From Exiguobacterium algae (GTDB lineage Bacteria > Bacillota > Bacilli > Exiguobacteriales > Exiguobacteriaceae), in assembly GCF_018617875.1 (NCBI RefSeq), contig NZ_JACSKZ010000005.1, positions 62,001 to 126,000 on the forward strand: DNA of 64,000 nucleotides, written 5' to 3'. Each line of letters opens with the position of its first letter. The first letter of the stretch is position 1. Position numbers and translations under genes: made by a program. Below the pieces are notes generated by a model that was not told the DNA's origin, ran no database searches, and saw nothing but the letters and a program-made list of their open reading frames with translations. Positions 6,782 to 15,393 of this stretch are shown piece after piece.

Positions 6782-8242
6782 ATGAGAACGAAACGTTTAT
6801 CCGCCATTTTAGGAAATGAGATGGATGACATCGGGCATGATCCATGGGTGACCGGAATCGAAACAGATTCCAGAAAGGTCAATTCAGGGGATTTATTTTT
6901 CTGCATTCGCGGCTACACGGTTGACGGACATGAATTTGCGGAAGACGCCGTCGCAAAGGGTGCGAGTGCGGTCATCTCGGAATATCCACTCGATCTTACA
7001 GTTCCGAATATTGTCGTCCCGGACACGAAACGGACGGCAGGAACGGTTGCTAGTGCGTTTTATGACCATCCGTCTCATCGGATGCGTGTTTACGGTGTCA
7101 CAGGAACGAACGGAAAGACTACGACCGCGACATTGACGTATGACTTACTTCGTCTGTCGGGACGTCAAGTGGGGATCGTCAGTACGATTGGTGCCCGATA
7201 TAATGAAAAAACGCTGAAAACGGCGAATACGACACCTGAAGCAATCGTCTTACATCGAATACTCGCCGACATGGTCGATGAAGGTGTGACGGATTGTGTA
7301 CTTGAAGTGTCTTCTCACGCCATGATGGAAGGCAGAGTGGAAGGGATTCACTTTCACGCCGCAGCCTTCACGAATTTGACGCATGATCATTTAGATTACC
7401 ATCGGTCTATGGACGAGTATGCCCGGGCGAAAGCCCGATTGTTCGAACAGGTCGAATTGACGGATGGGGATGCCATCATCTTGAATGCTCAAGATGATGC
7501 GAGTCGCATCATGGCTTCGTTTGCCCCGACAAGGCATCGCATCATGTACAGTACGACAGAAGAAGTGCCGGCGGATATTCAGGTCATCTGGCTGGAAGAC
7601 ACGGTACTTGTGAAAATGAAAGAGTTTAAAATTGAAGTGCCGATTCGCTTCATGGGTGCTTTCAATGCGGCCAATCTGGCAGCGGCGATCGGACTTGTCA
7701 CGACATCGGACATGGCTCTGCGGACGATTGTTTCAAACGTGCCGGCGCTGACTTTGCCTAAAGGACGATTGGAACGCTTGGATACGGAAGATGTCGAGAT
7801 TTACATTGACTATGCCCATACACCGGACGGACTTGAAAAGTGTTTATCGACGCTTCAAGGAGAAGATCGGTCATTGGTCGTTGTGCTGAGTGCGGCAGGA
7901 GACCGTGACCCGACAAAGCGCGAAGAGATGGGGCGGATTGCGAGCTTCTATTCCAATGAATTGATTGTGACGGTACATGACGTACGAACAGAAGATCCGA
8001 AAAAAATCATTTCGGATTTACTGAAAGGTATCGACTCCAACACGCGTTATGTCACATTTGAAGCCCGAGCAGACGCGTTGCGCCATGCTGCGCTTCAAGC
8101 GTTAGAAGGAAAGCGTGTCGTGGTCGTCGGGAAAGGACACGATCATGTGGAGCGGGTCGGTCGACAAGCCATCCCGTTCAATGAATCCGACATTTTGCTT
8201 GATGAACTAAAAAAATTAAAGGGGCAGGAACCCGCCGTATGA
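6782..8242 (+). CDS. murE: MurE-type UDP-N-acetylmuramyl-tripeptide synthetase
   Basis: A 486-aa Mur ligase that adds the third amino acid of the peptidoglycan stem peptide in the cytosol. The N-terminal UMAG-binding domain is followed by the ATP loop GVTGTNGKTTT (105-115), the TNLTHDHLDYH motif, and the C-terminal ligase domain with the DYAHTPDGL motif. Diaminopimelate-adding enzymes usually carry DNPR in the third domain; here the equivalent stretch reads HDVRTEDP. That departs from the meso-DAP signature and may suit L-lysine, the residue reported for Exiguobacterium walls, but it could also mark a paralogue. Start at 6782 follows AAAGGGAG; an upstream GTG at 6740 has no better site. It stands alone, away from other mur genes. 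Confidence 0.88.
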   Translation: MRTKRLSAILGNEMDDIGHDPWVTGIETDSRKVNSGDLFFCIRGYTVDGHEFAEDAVAKGASAVISEYPLDLTVPNIVVPDTKRTAGTVASAFYDHPSHRMRVYGVTGTNGKTTTATLTYDLLRLSGRQVGIVSTIGARYNEKTLKTANTTPEAIVLHRILADMVDEGVTDCVLEVSSHAMMEGRVEGIHFHAAAFTNLTHDHLDYHRSMDEYARAKARLFEQVELTDGDAIILNAQDDASRIMASFAPTRHRIMYSTTEEVPADIQVIWLEDTVLVKMKEFKIEVPIRFMGAFNAANLAAAIGLVTTSDMALRTIVSNVPALTLPKGRLERLDTEDVEIYIDYAHTPDGLEKCLSTLQGEDRSLVVVLSAAGDRDPTKREEMGRIASFYSNELIVTVHDVRTEDPKKIISDLLKGIDSNTRYVTFEARADALRHAALQALEGKRVVVVGKGHDHVERVGRQAIPFNESDILLDELKKLKGQEPAV

Positions 8243-8297
8243 ACAAGGAGTTAGACTGACGGTGTTCCAAGTAAACGCCCCTCCTAAAACAGAGCAT

Positions 8298-8333
8298 AAA
8301 AAAGGGCCGAATCGAACGATTCGGCCCTTTTTT
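8298..8333. terminator. Bidirectional intrinsic terminator
   Basis: GGGCCGAATCG and CGATTCGGCCC form a near-perfect stem with six A residues on one side and six T on the other. It serves murE on + and the YhdH-type reductase on -. Confidence 0.9.
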
Positions 8334-8336
8334 CGA

Positions 8337-9335
8337 TTAACGAAGTCTAACAACGGTTCGCCCACTCAATTCACCGCGCATCATGGATTCTGCATGACGC
8401 GGGACATCATGGAGCGGAATTTCGTGCATCATATCATTCAACACGTCAACACTGACTAACTCATGGAGTCGTTTCCATGCATCGGTTCGGCGCGTCATCG
8501 GTTGCATGACCGAATCAATCCCGATGAGCTTGACACCGCGAAGAATAAAGGGATAAACACTCGTCGGAAGGTCGGCTCCACCGACAAGCCCGCAAGCAGC
8601 GACGGCCCCCTCATAACGAATTTGGCTCAAAATGTTGGCGAGGGTGTTCCCGCCGACTGAGTCGATGGCGGCATCAAACCGTTGTTTGGCAAGGGGACGA
8701 ACGGCTCCTTCCAATTCGCTTCGGTCGATGATTGTTTCGACACCGAGTGCCCGCAAGTACGAAGAGTCCGTTTTCCCAGTCGAGGCGATGACGTGATACC
8801 CGAGTTTATGAAGCAAGGCGATCGCAAAGCTGCCGACCCCTCCCGTAGCGCCGGTGACGAGGACTTCCTCGCCCGGGCTGACTCCTGCCTGTTCCAACGC
8901 ATCGATGGCGAGCATAGCAGTTAATCCGGGAGTCCCGATGGTAATCGCATGGCGCATGTCCATCCCTTTCGGTAATTTGACCAGCCAGTTACCCGGCACT
9001 TGGGCGTATTGACTGAACCCGCCGAAATGACGTTCCCCAATCCCGAATCCGGTTGCGATGACCTCATCGCCCACCTTCACATCCAGATGATCGGAGGCGA
9101 TGACCTTACCGACAAATTCGCATCCTGGAATGAATGGATATTGGTTGATGATTTTTCCTGGCTGTGTCAGACCGAGGGCATCTTTATAGTTGAGGGCAGA
9201 GTAATACACCTCGACGAGTACATTGCCATCCTCTTCTTTTGGGAGGGCGTCCATTTTCACTTCTTTTACGTTGGCATGGAGCTGATCGTCTTGTCTGTCT
9301 AGGACGAGCGCTTGGAATGATTCGTTCATCTTCAT
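8337..9335 (-). CDS. YhdH/AcuI-type NADPH oxidoreductase
   Basis: A 332-aa medium-chain dehydrogenase without the catalytic zinc ligands, of the YhdH/YhfP/AcuI group (acryloyl-CoA reductase or putative quinone reductase). Visible marks are the N-terminal YSALNYKDALGLTQPGKI motif, typical of this group, and the NADPH-binding motif VTGATGGVGSFA (160-171). ATG codons at 9335 and 9329 are both possible; AAAGAGG is 3 and 9 bases away respectively, which favours 9329. Monocistronic, ending at a shared bidirectional terminator. Confidence 0.88.
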   Translation of the reverse strand: MKMNESFQALVLDRQDDQLHANVKEVKMDALPKEEDGNVLVEVYYSALNYKDALGLTQPGKIINQYPFIPGCEFVGKVIASDHLDVKVGDEVIATGFGIGERHFGGFSQYAQVPGNWLVKLPKGMDMRHAITIGTPGLTAMLAIDALEQAGVSPGEEVLVTGATGGVGSFAIALLHKLGYHVIASTGKTDSSYLRALGVETIIDRSELEGAVRPLAKQRFDAAIDSVGGNTLANILSQIRYEGAVAACGLVGGADLPTSVYPFILRGVKLIGIDSVMQPMTRRTDAWKRLHELVSVDVLNDMMHEIPLHDVPRHAESMMRGELSGRTVVRLR

Positions 9336-9472
9336 CTACCTCTTTTCTTTTGAATTCTTCCACTGTATCACTGTTTCCCCTTGAGACGAAATATATGCAC
9401 GAATGTTTAGGTTGTGAGGTGGGTGGAATGGTATAATGAAATAGATTCAACTAGAGTGAGGAGGAATGTAGC

Positions 9473-9898
9473 ATGCGGCACGATGACTATGAGTTTGATG
9501 ATGTAGATGTGGAAGAAGAAGGCGAATTGTTTAACGTGTACGATATCCTACCGCCAGACGGCACGATTCTTGAGATGGCGACTGCCGAAGAAATGGTCCG
9601 TGCAGCGGAGCTCGAGGCGAAGCATCATGCGCTTCAGCGAATCCAGGACTCAAACTTCCAGCTATCCGGGGTATCGTTCAAAGAACTCTTGTCGGAGTTT
9701 GAACGATATGAGCAAGAATCGATGGAATTCTGGACAGGCGTATATAGCCGATTGCGCATTCCTTGGGCGTGGACGATTCGAATCGATGTGGCCAATGGCC
9801 CGATTCATGTCGTCAACGACCGTGACATCTTTATCGATGAAGAGGACTTCGAAGAGTATGATGTCGATGACTTGTTAGATGAGTACGAAGAAGATTGA
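9473..9898 (+). CDS. Acidic protein of unknown function, 141 aa
   Basis: Starts after AGTGAGGAGG, with a TATAAT -10 element at 9432-9437. Both ends are extremely acidic (DDYEFDDVDVEEEGE and DEEDFEEYDVDDLLDEYEED), while the middle has a helical, more ordinary composition. No signal peptide or membrane segment. I do not recognise the family. Acidic ends might interact with basic partners such as ribosomes or RNA polymerase, but nothing in the neighbourhood supports a specific role. Confidence 0.75.
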   Translation: MRHDDYEFDDVDVEEEGELFNVYDILPPDGTILEMATAEEMVRAAELEAKHHALQRIQDSNFQLSGVSFKELLSEFERYEQESMEFWTGVYSRLRIPWAWTIRIDVANGPIHVVNDRDIFIDEEDFEEYDVDDLLDEYEED

Positions 9899-9901
9899 AT
9901 C

Positions 9902-9942
9902 AAAAACGTCTTTCCCTCATTTTGATGGGAAAGACGTTTTTT
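9902..9942. terminator. Bidirectional intrinsic terminator
   Basis: AAAACGTCTTTCCC and GGGAAAGACGTTTT form a 14-bp stem around a ten-base loop, flanked by A and T runs. The 3' end of the convergent 70-aa gene lies within it. Confidence 0.9.
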
Positions 9943-10129
9943 GGTCGTGAAGCAAATCGTGACGGACACGGGCGAGCTCGGTCGCACCGAAAAAAAGACC
10001 GACGCTGCTTAGTAGGGCGACCCCGCTCACCATTGCCCCGACAATGGCCGTGTCTCCGATCATTGTGAGCGACAAGGCGAGACTGAATAGACCGAACAGT
10101 AGTAAGCCTCCAGCAATTGTTTTCATCAT
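9917..10129 (-). CDS. Small two-helix membrane protein, 70 aa
   Basis: Begins MMKTIAGG after AGAAAGGGTGG. Two hydrophobic helices cover about residues 4-24 and 28-48, followed by a charged tail (VRHDLLHDQKTSFPSK). The last ~26 bases are part of the terminator hairpin shared with the convergent acidic-protein gene. Family unknown. Confidence 0.65.
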   Translation of the reverse strand: MMKTIAGGLLLFGLFSLALSLTMIGDTAIVGAMVSGVALLSSVGLFFGATELARVRHDLLHDQKTSFPSK

Positions 10130-10210
10130 GTTCCACCCTTTCTTCGTTCATTTGACTGTAGTGTAGTCGGTTTGAACAGGGAAGGGTGGTCTTTTTTTAT
10201 ACCTGGTAAA

Positions 10211-10918
10211 TTACTTGATCAAGTCGTGAATCGAATACGTCTTCCCATTCTCGAAAGGCTGGTCGATCATCGCTTCCACGAGCACGCGACCGACGGTTTC
10301 CGGAGAACGTAATTTTCCTTCCGTTTCGTAGGAACGAAATTGCTCGACGTCGGCGAACGCCTCTTTTGTGGACGAACGAATCTCAGCCTGCATCGAGGTA
10401 TCCATCACCCCTGGATTGAACAAAGCGGCTCGATGAGGTGTTCCTTCTAATTCGAGGGCAAGCGTCTCTGTGAAGCGGTCGAGCCCGGCCTTCGTCCCGC
10501 AATAAGCGCTCCAGCCCGAAATCGGACGCTTGGCAGCTCCGGACGTCACGTGAATAAAGGATGTGGGGATGTCGAACGAAAGGAGCGCATTGGCCAATAG
10601 CATCGGTGCGAGCAGATTTGTATGAACGTGTGCCGTCAGTTTTGTTGCATCCAACTCCCCGACACGGTGGACCGGCTCGATCAAGGCGGCGTTTTGAACG
10701 ACAAGGATTGATTTTGCCAGCTTGAGGACGGGGCTGATTGTATCGAGAGCTTGTTCGATTCCGCTACTGCTCGATAAATCGACCTCCACCTGACGATAGC
10801 TGACGTCTTCCGCACGCGAACGGGAAAGCCCGACGACTTCAAAGCCTCTCGTTTGTAATTCTTCTGCGATGGCACGGCCGAGGCCGCGAGAAGCGCCTGT
10901 GATGAGTGCAAGCTGCAT
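10211..10918 (-). CDS. yueD: Short-chain dehydrogenase, benzil reductase (YueD) type
   Basis: A 235-aa classical SDR with the NADPH motif TGASRGLGRAI (residues 7-17), active-site Ser in HVTSGAAKRP, and YCGTKAG holding the catalytic Tyr and Lys. The stretches NTNLLAPMLLANALL and NPGVMDTSMQAEIRSS closely resemble Bacillus YueD, (S)-benzoin-forming benzil reductase, also related to sepiapterin reductase. The natural substrate is unknown. The start at 10918 is set by AGGAGGAATGGTT; a longer frame upstream overlaps the acetyltransferase gene. It follows the GNAT gene by 11 bases and is probably co-transcribed. Confidence 0.87.
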   Translation of the reverse strand: MQLALITGASRGLGRAIAEELQTRGFEVVGLSRSRAEDVSYRQVEVDLSSSSGIEQALDTISPVLKLAKSILVVQNAALIEPVHRVGELDATKLTAHVHTNLLAPMLLANALLSFDIPTSFIHVTSGAAKRPISGWSAYCGTKAGLDRFTETLALELEGTPHRAALFNPGVMDTSMQAEIRSSTKEAFADVEQFRSYETEGKLRSPETVGRVLVEAMIDQPFENGKTYSIHDLIK

Positions 10919-10929
10919 AACCATTCCTC

Positions 10930-11322
10930 CTATTCTTGAATCGTTTTTCGAAATCCGTAAAACGGTCGGAACTTCAATTGTTCGTAGTAGGTGTGAGACG
11001 ACGAACTTGCGAGCATCTCGAGACGTGTATCGGGATAGAGCGCATGAACGTGTTGGAGCAGTTGTTCGCCGAGACCCTGTCTCCGATGGGACGGGGCGAT
11101 AAGGAGCTCGCATACGTACAGGCTGACTGTCGTATCCGTCAATCCGTGGAGATACGCGACCACGTCCCCTTCATGTGACTCGATGACAAAGGCGACGTTC
11201 GATTGGCGCCAGGCTTCTTTCGTCAAGTCGTTCTGTCGGACGAGCTGGTCCCATCCTTCAGCCTCGTTCAATGCTTGAATCTGTTCAAAGTCATGTTCTG
11301 CATAGGGGCGAATCCGTGTCAT
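10930..11322 (-). CDS. GNAT family N-acetyltransferase
   Basis: A 130-aa GCN5-related acetyltransferase that would use acetyl-CoA in the cytosol. The conserved acetyl-CoA loop is LLIAPSHRRQGLGEQLL, followed by a C-terminal strand-helix ending SSHTYYEQLKFRPFYGFRK. Substrate is unknown. First gene of a two-gene unit with the YueD-like reductase; the ribosome site is weak (AGCAGGTG). Confidence 0.85.
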   Translation of the reverse strand: MTRIRPYAEHDFEQIQALNEAEGWDQLVRQNDLTKEAWRQSNVAFVIESHEGDVVAYLHGLTDTTVSLYVCELLIAPSHRRQGLGEQLLQHVHALYPDTRLEMLASSSSHTYYEQLKFRPFYGFRKTIQE

Positions 11323-11367
11323 ACAAATGGCACCTGCTCTCTAAATTTATAGGGGTACATATCGTTT

Positions 11368-12726
11368 TTATAAAAACTGAAGCATCGAGGTCGCCACGGT
11401 GAAGTAGATGATCAGCCCGAGGTTATCCATCAAGGTCGTGATGAACGGACCGGAGGCGACGGCCGGGTCCAACTTCAACCGGTTAATCAGGAGCGGGACG
11501 AGGGTGCCGATGATGGTGGCGACGCTAAGGGCTGCAAAAATCGATACCCCGACGATGATGCCGATCAACGCGCTGTCATACAAGACTGTGATGACGCCGA
11601 AAATGACGACCATGCAGGCGAGTCCTAAGATGACGCCGGTGCCAAATTCCCGCCGAATCATCTTCGCAACATTCTTCCGATTGATCGTACCGAGCGCGAT
11701 GGAACGAACCGCGACGACAAGGGACTGGGTGGCCGCATTACCGGCAGAACCCATGACGAGAGGCATGAAGACGGCGAGTAGCACGATCGTTTCGAGCGTG
11801 TCCTCAAACCCTCCGATTGTCGACGCGGTGATCATCCCGAGAAACATGAGGCTCACAATCCACGGGGCACGTTTCTTCGCTGCGGCGAACGGGCTCATGT
11901 TGATGTCCGACGATCCTTTCGTGGCGGACAGTTCTTCAAAGTCCTCGGTCGTCTCACGCTCGATGACGTCTAGCACATCGTCGACCGTGATGATCCCGAG
12001 CAGTTTATTTTGGTCGTCGATGACCGGGAGCGCCAACAAGTCGTACTTTTGAACGATGCGCGCCAGGTCTTCCTGGTCGGTCATGACGTTTGCCGATACG
12101 ACACGAAAGCCCATGATATCTTCGATTTTCGCATCGAGGGCAGCGACAATCAAATCCCGAAGCGAGACGACGCCGACGAGCTGACCGGTCGCATCGATTA
12201 CGTATAAGTAATAAATCGTCTCGGCGTCCGGTCCGAGCTCGCGAAGTTCTTCAAGTGTCTGGCCAACGGTTTTATTCGCCTGTAAGACGACAAATTCCGT
12301 TGTCATGATGGAACCGGCAGTATCTTCAGGATACTGCATCAAATCTTTGACCTCGCGTTCTTCCAGGTCATCCATTTTTTCAAACAGATTTTCCATGAAG
12401 TCGTCCGGGAGCTCTCGCATCAAGTCGGCGGCGTTGTCTGAATACATCTCGTTCAGGATGCGGACCGCATAAGGCAGGGGCATCTCTTGGATGAACTGAC
12501 ATTGTTCATCGAGTGTCAACTTTTCGAATAAGTCGGTAAACACTTCCGGTGAGACCGTCCGATACACGAAATGTCTTGCCGCTGAATCGAGTTCGATGAA
12601 TAAATCCGCTTGTTCCCCCGGGTGAAGCGAGAGGAACAAGTCACGGAAATCTTCGGGATCTCCTTTTTGAATGAGCACATGCAGTTGAGCCTGATGCTGA
12701 TTTTGTTCCGTCTCTTCCACGTTCAT
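11368..12726 (-). CDS. mgtE: MgtE magnesium channel/transporter
   Basis: A 452-aa MgtE family protein. The order is the MgtE N-domain (about 20-125, superhelical), a CBS pair (about 130-255, starting DTAGSIMTTEF), the linking plug helix, and five membrane helices (about 275-450) with the conserved GSAGNAATQSLVVAVRS motif and the ending DPAVASGPFITTLMDNLGLIIYF that lines the Mg2+ pore. The cytosolic N and CBS domains bind Mg2+ and close the pore when the cation is plentiful. No Mg2+ riboswitch (M-box) is evident in the short leader. Ribosome site GTGAGGAAG. Confidence 0.95.
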   Translation of the reverse strand: MNVEETEQNQHQAQLHVLIQKGDPEDFRDLFLSLHPGEQADLFIELDSAARHFVYRTVSPEVFTDLFEKLTLDEQCQFIQEMPLPYAVRILNEMYSDNAADLMRELPDDFMENLFEKMDDLEEREVKDLMQYPEDTAGSIMTTEFVVLQANKTVGQTLEELRELGPDAETIYYLYVIDATGQLVGVVSLRDLIVAALDAKIEDIMGFRVVSANVMTDQEDLARIVQKYDLLALPVIDDQNKLLGIITVDDVLDVIERETTEDFEELSATKGSSDINMSPFAAAKKRAPWIVSLMFLGMITASTIGGFEDTLETIVLLAVFMPLVMGSAGNAATQSLVVAVRSIALGTINRKNVAKMIRREFGTGVILGLACMVVIFGVITVLYDSALIGIIVGVSIFAALSVATIIGTLVPLLINRLKLDPAVASGPFITTLMDNLGLIIYFTVATSMLQFL

Positions 12727-12810
12727 ACGTTCACTTCCTCACTCCAAGATTTCTTATATTATGTCATGACGCGTCCCAAGAAAAAAAGTTTTCATCATTT
12801 TTTTGGCCAA

Positions 12811-12831
12811 GTGTATGCACTATGCATACAC
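12811..12831. promoter_or_regulatory. Perfect inverted repeat upstream of arcA
   Basis: GTGTATGCA and TGCATACAC flank CTA. It lies 80 bases from the mgtE start and 180 bases before arcA. It does not fit the ArgR box (TGAAT-N4-ATTCA), GlnR/TnrA or Crp/Fnr consensus sequences. The regulator is unknown. Confidence 0.5.
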
Positions 12832-12909
12832 CGATTTATACCCTGTCACGCCCCTGATTCATCGTTCCTTGTTTGTTCATTCACAATCCTGTTCATTTAT
12901 GCACCGGAA

Positions 12910-12925
12910 TGTGGAATACCCCACA
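12910..12925. promoter_or_regulatory. Crp/Fnr-type operator upstream of arcA
   Basis: TGTGG-AATACC-CCACA differs from the Crp/Fnr consensus TGTGA-N6-TCACA by one symmetrical change in each arm. It is ~60 bases upstream of a likely arcA start (TGATAA-like -10 at 12965-12970), a class I activator position. The regulator gene 20469-21158 is the obvious candidate. The rest of the 286-base mgtE-arcA gap shows only this site and the repeat at 12811-12831. Confidence 0.6.
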
Positions 12926-13012
12926 CCGGGTGCGTCGGATTAGACCTTCGCAAATTTGGTAAAGTGATAAGGTAAGGGTAGTAACACACCCGAATCACAA
13001 GGAGGAAGCGAG

Positions 13013-14284
13013 ATGATCTCAATGACGAATCAACCGATTTCACAAGATACGACGCTGAAACATCCGATTCATGTGTATTCAGAAATTGGAGAACTAAAAA
13101 CGGTCTTACTGAAGAGGCCGGGGAGGGAACTGGAGAACTTGACGCCAGAGTATTTAGAGCGGTTATTGTTCGATGATATCCCTCATCTTCCGGTCATTCA
13201 AAAAGAACACGACTACTTTGCAAGTGCACTCCAAAATCGAGGTGTGGAAGTCCTTTATTTAGAAAAACTGATGGCTGAGACGCTCTCACTACCAGGTGTG
13301 CGTGAGAAATTCGTCGCCGACATCCTGTCGGAGTCAAAATCCAACATCAATGGTTCATATGAGACGTTGAAGGAATATCTACTTGGTTACGACAATGAGA
13401 AATTGATTGAGACGGTCATGGCCGGAATCCGCAAGTCGGAAATCAAGCCGGAAAAACGCCGCCATCTTCATGAGATGATTGAAGATACGTACCCCTTCTA
13501 TTTGGATCCTATGCCAAACCTCTATTTCACGCGCGACCCGGCAGCCGCCATTGGCCATGGTCTATCGATTAACCGGATGAAAGAACCGGCGCGGCGACGT
13601 GAATCACTCTTCACGCAGTATATTATGCGCTATCACCCACGTTTCGCGAAGCATGACGTACCAATCTGGTCTGACCGGGATTACCGGTTTGCCATGGAGG
13701 GCGGAGACGAGCTCGTCCTGTCCAAAGAAGTCGTCGCAATCGGCATTTCAGAACGGACGACGGCCCAGGGCATTGAGCGGGTCGCGCTCAACTTGCTCCG
13801 GCACGGGGACAGCTTCAAGAAAGTCATCGCCATCGAAATTCCGAAATCACGAGCGTTTATGCATCTCGACACCGTCTTTACGATGGTCGACCATGACAAG
13901 TTCACGATTCACCCGTTTATCCAAGGACCTGAAGGAAAAATGAATATCTTTGAGCTTTCTTTGAATGCAGAAGGAGAGCTTCACATCACGCAGCATACGG
14001 ATTTGTTAAAAGTCTTGAAAGATGCGCTCGGTCTGGACGATGCGACGCTGATCCCATGTGGTGGCGGCGATCCAATCGCGGCTGCGCGTGAGCAATGGAA
14101 TGACGGGTCGAACACACTGGCCATCGCCCCAGGTGTCGTCGTCACCTACGACCGGAACTACGTCTCGAACGAACTACTTCGCAAAGAAGGGGTCGAGGTC
14201 ATCGAAATCATGTCGAGTGAACTATCACGTGGCCGTGGGGGCCCACGTTGCATGAGCTGTCCGATTATCCGCCAAGATATCTAA
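13013..14284 (+). CDS. arcA: Arginine deiminase
   Basis: A 423-aa cytosolic enzyme that converts arginine to citrulline and ammonia, the first step of the ADI pathway. Visible active-site motifs are [35 protein letters not shown] (catalytic His), CGGGDP, and the C-terminal GPRCMSCPI holding the nucleophilic Cys. Length matches the family (~410). The ATG at 13013 follows AAGGAGGAAGCG. First gene of arcA-arcB-arcD-arcC; the Crp/Fnr-like box and palindrome upstream suggest control by oxygen/energy state and perhaps arginine. Confidence 0.97.
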   Translation: MISMTNQPISQDTTLKHPIHVYSEIGELKTVLLKRPGRELENLTPEYLERLLFDDIPHLPVIQKEHDYFASALQNRGVEVLYLEKLMAETLSLPGVREKFVADILSESKSNINGSYETLKEYLLGYDNEKLIETVMAGIRKSEIKPEKRRHLHEMIEDTYPFYLDPMPNLYFTRDPAAAIGHGLSINRMKEPARRRESLFTQYIMRYHPRFAKHDVPIWSDRDYRFAMEGGDELVLSKEVVAIGISERTTAQGIERVALNLLRHGDSFKKVIAIEIPKSRAFMHLDTVFTMVDHDKFTIHPFIQGPEGKMNIFELSLNAEGELHITQHTDLLKVLKDALGLDDATLIPCGGGDPIAAAREQWNDGSNTLAIAPGVVVTYDRNYVSNELLRKEGVEVIEIMSSELSRGRGGPRCMSCPIIRQDI

Positions 14285-14312
14285 TCTAGCTACTTGATAA
14301 GGAGGAAGCAGT

Positions 14313-15341
14313 ATGTCCACAACGTTCAATTTTGATTTGAAAGGTCGTCATTTTCTATCGTTAAACGAGTTTTCTGGTGAAGAAATCAATTATTTGATCG
14401 ACTTGTCTGCTGCATTCAAACGTCAAAAAAAACAAGGGATCCCGCATCGGATTTGTGAAGGGAAAAACATCGCCTTACTGTTCGAGAAACCATCGACGCG
14501 TACGCGTTGTGCGTTCACAGTCGCGGCCATCGACTTAGGCATGCACCCTGAGTATTTAGGAAAGAACGATATTCAGTTCGGTAAAAAAGAGTCGGTCCGC
14601 GATACGGCCATCGTCCTCGGTCGCATGTTTGACGGCATCCAGTTCCGTGGCTTCGCACATGAGACCGTCGAGGGGCTTGCCCGGGACGCGGGTGTGCCGG
14701 TTTGGAACGGGCTGACCGATTTGTACCATCCGACACAAATTTTAGCCGACTTCCTGACGGTGAAAGAACAAAAAGGCGATTTGGCCGGCACACGTTTCGT
14801 CTATGTCGGCGATGGCCGGAACAATATGGGCAACACCCTTCTGATCGGTGGTGCCAAAGTCGGGATGGACATGCGTATCTGTGCTCCGAAAACATTATGG
14901 CCGTCTGACGAAATCGTCGACTATGCCCGTTCTGTCGCCACCCAGACCGGTGGAACGATTACGTTGACAGAAAGTATCGACGAGGCGGTCGCAGGTGCCG
15001 ATGTCATCTATACCGACGTTTGGGTATCGATGGGTGAGGAAGCGGAATTTGCAGAACGGATTGAACTGCTCCGTCCTTATCAAGTGAATATGGACATGTT
15101 AGAGAAAACAGGGAACCCGGACGTCATGTTCCTCCACTGTTTACCGGCTTTCCACGATTTAGAGACGGAAGTGGGACGTGCCATCCATGAGCAATATGGT
15201 CTCGCTGAAATGGAAGTGACGGACGAAGTCTTCCGAAGCCGCCACTCTCACGTCTTTGACGAAGCGGAGAACCGGATGCACACCATTAAGGCGGTAATGG
15301 CGGCAACGCTTACCGAGACGCGCGAATGGCTTGATCGTTGA
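14313..15341 (+). CDS. arcB: Catabolic ornithine carbamoyltransferase
   Basis: A 342-aa enzyme that phosphorolyses citrulline to ornithine and carbamoyl phosphate. It carries the carbamoyl-phosphate motif [12 protein letters not shown], the ornithine-side motif DVWVSMGEE, and [10 protein letters not shown] with the catalytic Cys. Sequence alone does not separate catabolic ArcB from anabolic ArgF, but the position between arcA and arcD/arcC makes the catabolic role clear. Ribosome site AAGGAGGAAGC. Confidence 0.95.
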   Translation: MSTTFNFDLKGRHFLSLNEFSGEEINYLIDLSAAFKRQKKQGIPHRICEGKNIALLFEKPSTRTRCAFTVAAIDLGMHPEYLGKNDIQFGKKESVRDTAIVLGRMFDGIQFRGFAHETVEGLARDAGVPVWNGLTDLYHPTQILADFLTVKEQKGDLAGTRFVYVGDGRNNMGNTLLIGGAKVGMDMRICAPKTLWPSDEIVDYARSVATQTGGTITLTESIDEAVAGADVIYTDVWVSMGEEAEFAERIELLRPYQVNMDMLEKTGNPDVMFLHCLPAFHDLETEVGRAIHEQYGLAEMEVTDEVFRSRHSHVFDEAENRMHTIKAVMAATLTETREWLDR

Positions 15342-15345
15342 GGAG

Positions 15346-15364
15346 GGGAGGGGCTCTCCCTCCC
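15346..15364 (+). other. GC-rich intercistronic hairpin between arcB and arcD
   Basis: GGGAGGG pairs with CCCTCCC around a five-base loop. No T run follows, so it is not a normal terminator. It may mark an mRNA processing or 3'-stabilising point that lets arcA-arcB be expressed above arcD-arcC. Confidence 0.55.
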
Positions 15365-15393
15365 ATTCAAACTAATCGAAAGGGATGAGTTGA

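Noticed and set aside
12727-12810. Mg2+-sensing M-box riboswitch upstream of mgtE
   Set aside because: The leader shows neither the conserved M-box core nor a terminator ahead of the start.
12811-12831. ArgR (ARG box) reading of the palindrome
   Set aside because: Its arms are TATGCA/TGCATA with a three-base centre, which is not TGAAT-N4-ATTCA.
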